From assembly GCA_018679295.1 (NCBI GenBank), contig JAHHLP010000458.1, positions 1 through 17,020 on the forward strand: a stretch of 17,020 nt of DNA. The letters run 5' to 3'. The translations under genes and the position numbers were made by a program. Numbering within the stretch: the first letter of the stretch is position 1; the number at the start of each line of letters is the position of its first letter. A model generated the notes under the pieces. It was not told the origin of the DNA and made no database searches. It was given only the letters and a program-made list of their open reading frames with translations. Origin of the DNA: Rhodothermia bacterium. GTDB lineage: Bacteria > Bacteroidota > Rhodothermia > Rhodothermales > JABDKH01. Of this stretch, positions 16,655 through 17,020 are shown piece after piece.

Positions 16655-16661
16655 GGGGTTG

Positions 16662-16701
16662 CCTCAGCCTCCCATGGGTCCCGGATCGAGTCCGGGATGA
16701 C
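16662..16701 (-). repeat. 40-bp inverted repeat, right copy (upstream of dnaE2)
   Basis: This is the reverse-complement counterpart of 13200-13239, with 2 mismatches in 40 bp. The hairpin CCCGGA-TCGAG-TCCGGG is at 16680-16696. It lies 18 bp after the DUF6504 stop codon on the minus strand. Confidence 0.9.
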
Positions 16702-16719
16702 TACTTAACCTCTCACTGT

Positions 16720-16959
16720 TCAATCCCCCAGCTTGGCCATCACCCATTTTTTGTTTTCCAGATTTTGATAGACATCCATCACTCCTTTATCCGTCAGCAC
16801 GCGGAAGTACACGCGCTTTTCTTCGTCGAGCCACCACCGTCCCTGCACCACCCACAGGTCGATCAGCTTGCGGACGCGATACTTTTTCTTGCCACGGCGG
16901 ATCACCATCGGCCAGCCCTTCCGGTCTTCCACCTCGACCGGTTCCTCGATACGCTTCAT
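16720..16959 (-). CDS. DUF6504 family protein of the imu/dnaE2 cassette
   Basis: This 79-residue protein matches DUF6504 in pattern: E-P-V-E-V near the start, P-M-V-I-R-R-G-K-K-K-Y-R-V-R-K-L-I-D (17-34), W-V-V-Q-G-R-W-W (36-43), then V-Y-F-R-V and a final D-V-Y-Q-N-L-E segment followed by K-W-V-M-A-K-L. Such small proteins are commonly found next to DinB-like/ImuB and DnaE2 genes; their biochemical role is unknown. The ATG at 16959 is preceded by GGAGGAGG, but 15 nt away, rather far. A different ATG at 16969 has better spacing but opens a wrong frame. The gene precedes dnaE2 on the same strand, separated by 191 bp filled with repeats, so the two are probably co-transcribed through the hairpin array. 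Confidence 0.85.
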   Translation of the reverse strand: MKRIEEPVEVEDRKGWPMVIRRGKKKYRVRKLIDLWVVQGRWWLDEEKRVYFRVLTDKGVMDVYQNLENKKWVMAKLGD

Positions 16960-17020
16960 GGCGAATCATCCAGGCCTCCTCCCTCTTCTTGCGGGCGCCT
17001 TCTCCGGGTAGGGATCGAAC
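16960..17020 (-). other. Edge fragment, probably the tail of an upstream gene (frame unresolved)
   Basis: Two minus-strand frames could be the C-terminus of a gene entering from outside the window. One ends in a TGA at 16966-16968 (tail FDPYPEKAPARRGRRPG). The other ends in a TGA at 16956-16958 overlapping the DUF6504 ATG (tail SIPTRRRRPQEEGGGLDDSP). An imuB-like gene would be the expected neighbour, but 60 bp are too few to tell. Confidence 0.3.

Noticed and set aside
16990..17020. tRNA-like T-arm (minus strand TTCGATC followed by CCTAC) at the right edge
   Set aside because: Only the 3' part could be inside the window, so folding cannot be tested; the stretch reads equally well as protein-coding. 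Extending the sequence by 80 bp would settle it.

Overview
The window suggests a GC-rich, Gram-negative, menaquinone-using member of the Bacteroidota/Rhodothermota side of the tree. This is an inference from three things: a TonB-dependent receptor with an N-terminal carboxypeptidase-regulatory-like domain, a low-potential type of Rieske site, and the gene mix. No rRNA or other taxonomic marker is present. Nearly all genes lie on the minus strand; only the TonB-dependent receptor is on the plus strand.

Region 1 (about 1-3,900, minus) is a respiratory operon read from right to left: Rieske iron-sulfur protein, a fused cytochrome b6/subunit IV, a nine-heme c-type cytochrome with a C-terminal membrane anchor, a four-heme cytochrome c554-like protein, and the start of an outer-membrane beta-barrel protein cut by the window edge. 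The order suggests a quinol-oxidising Rieske/cytochrome b complex in which multiheme cytochromes replace cytochrome c1 or f. The adjoining barrel raises the possibility that electrons are passed across the periplasm to the outer membrane. This is the most interesting system here.

Region 2 (about 3,990-8,821, minus) holds a small two-helix membrane protein translationally coupled to a YdjM-like membrane metal-dependent hydrolase. It also holds a DUF87/HerA-like ATPase interrupted by one in-frame amber codon inside an AT-rich patch, a stand-alone TfoX C-terminal domain protein, and a DUF6265 lipoprotein.

Region 3 (8,844-12,829) has the TonB-dependent receptor (plus) converging on an RhlE-like DEAD-box RNA helicase (minus), with a strong hairpin terminator between them.

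Region 4 (about 12,830-17,020, minus) is part of an SOS-mutagenesis (imu-type) cassette: a DUF6504 protein followed by DnaE2 error-prone polymerase. dnaE2 is bracketed by two 40-bp inverted repeats (2 mismatches) and by REP-like hairpin units. These units lie just upstream of its true start and also encode its extreme C-terminus. An imuB-like gene could lie just beyond the right edge, but this cannot be seen.
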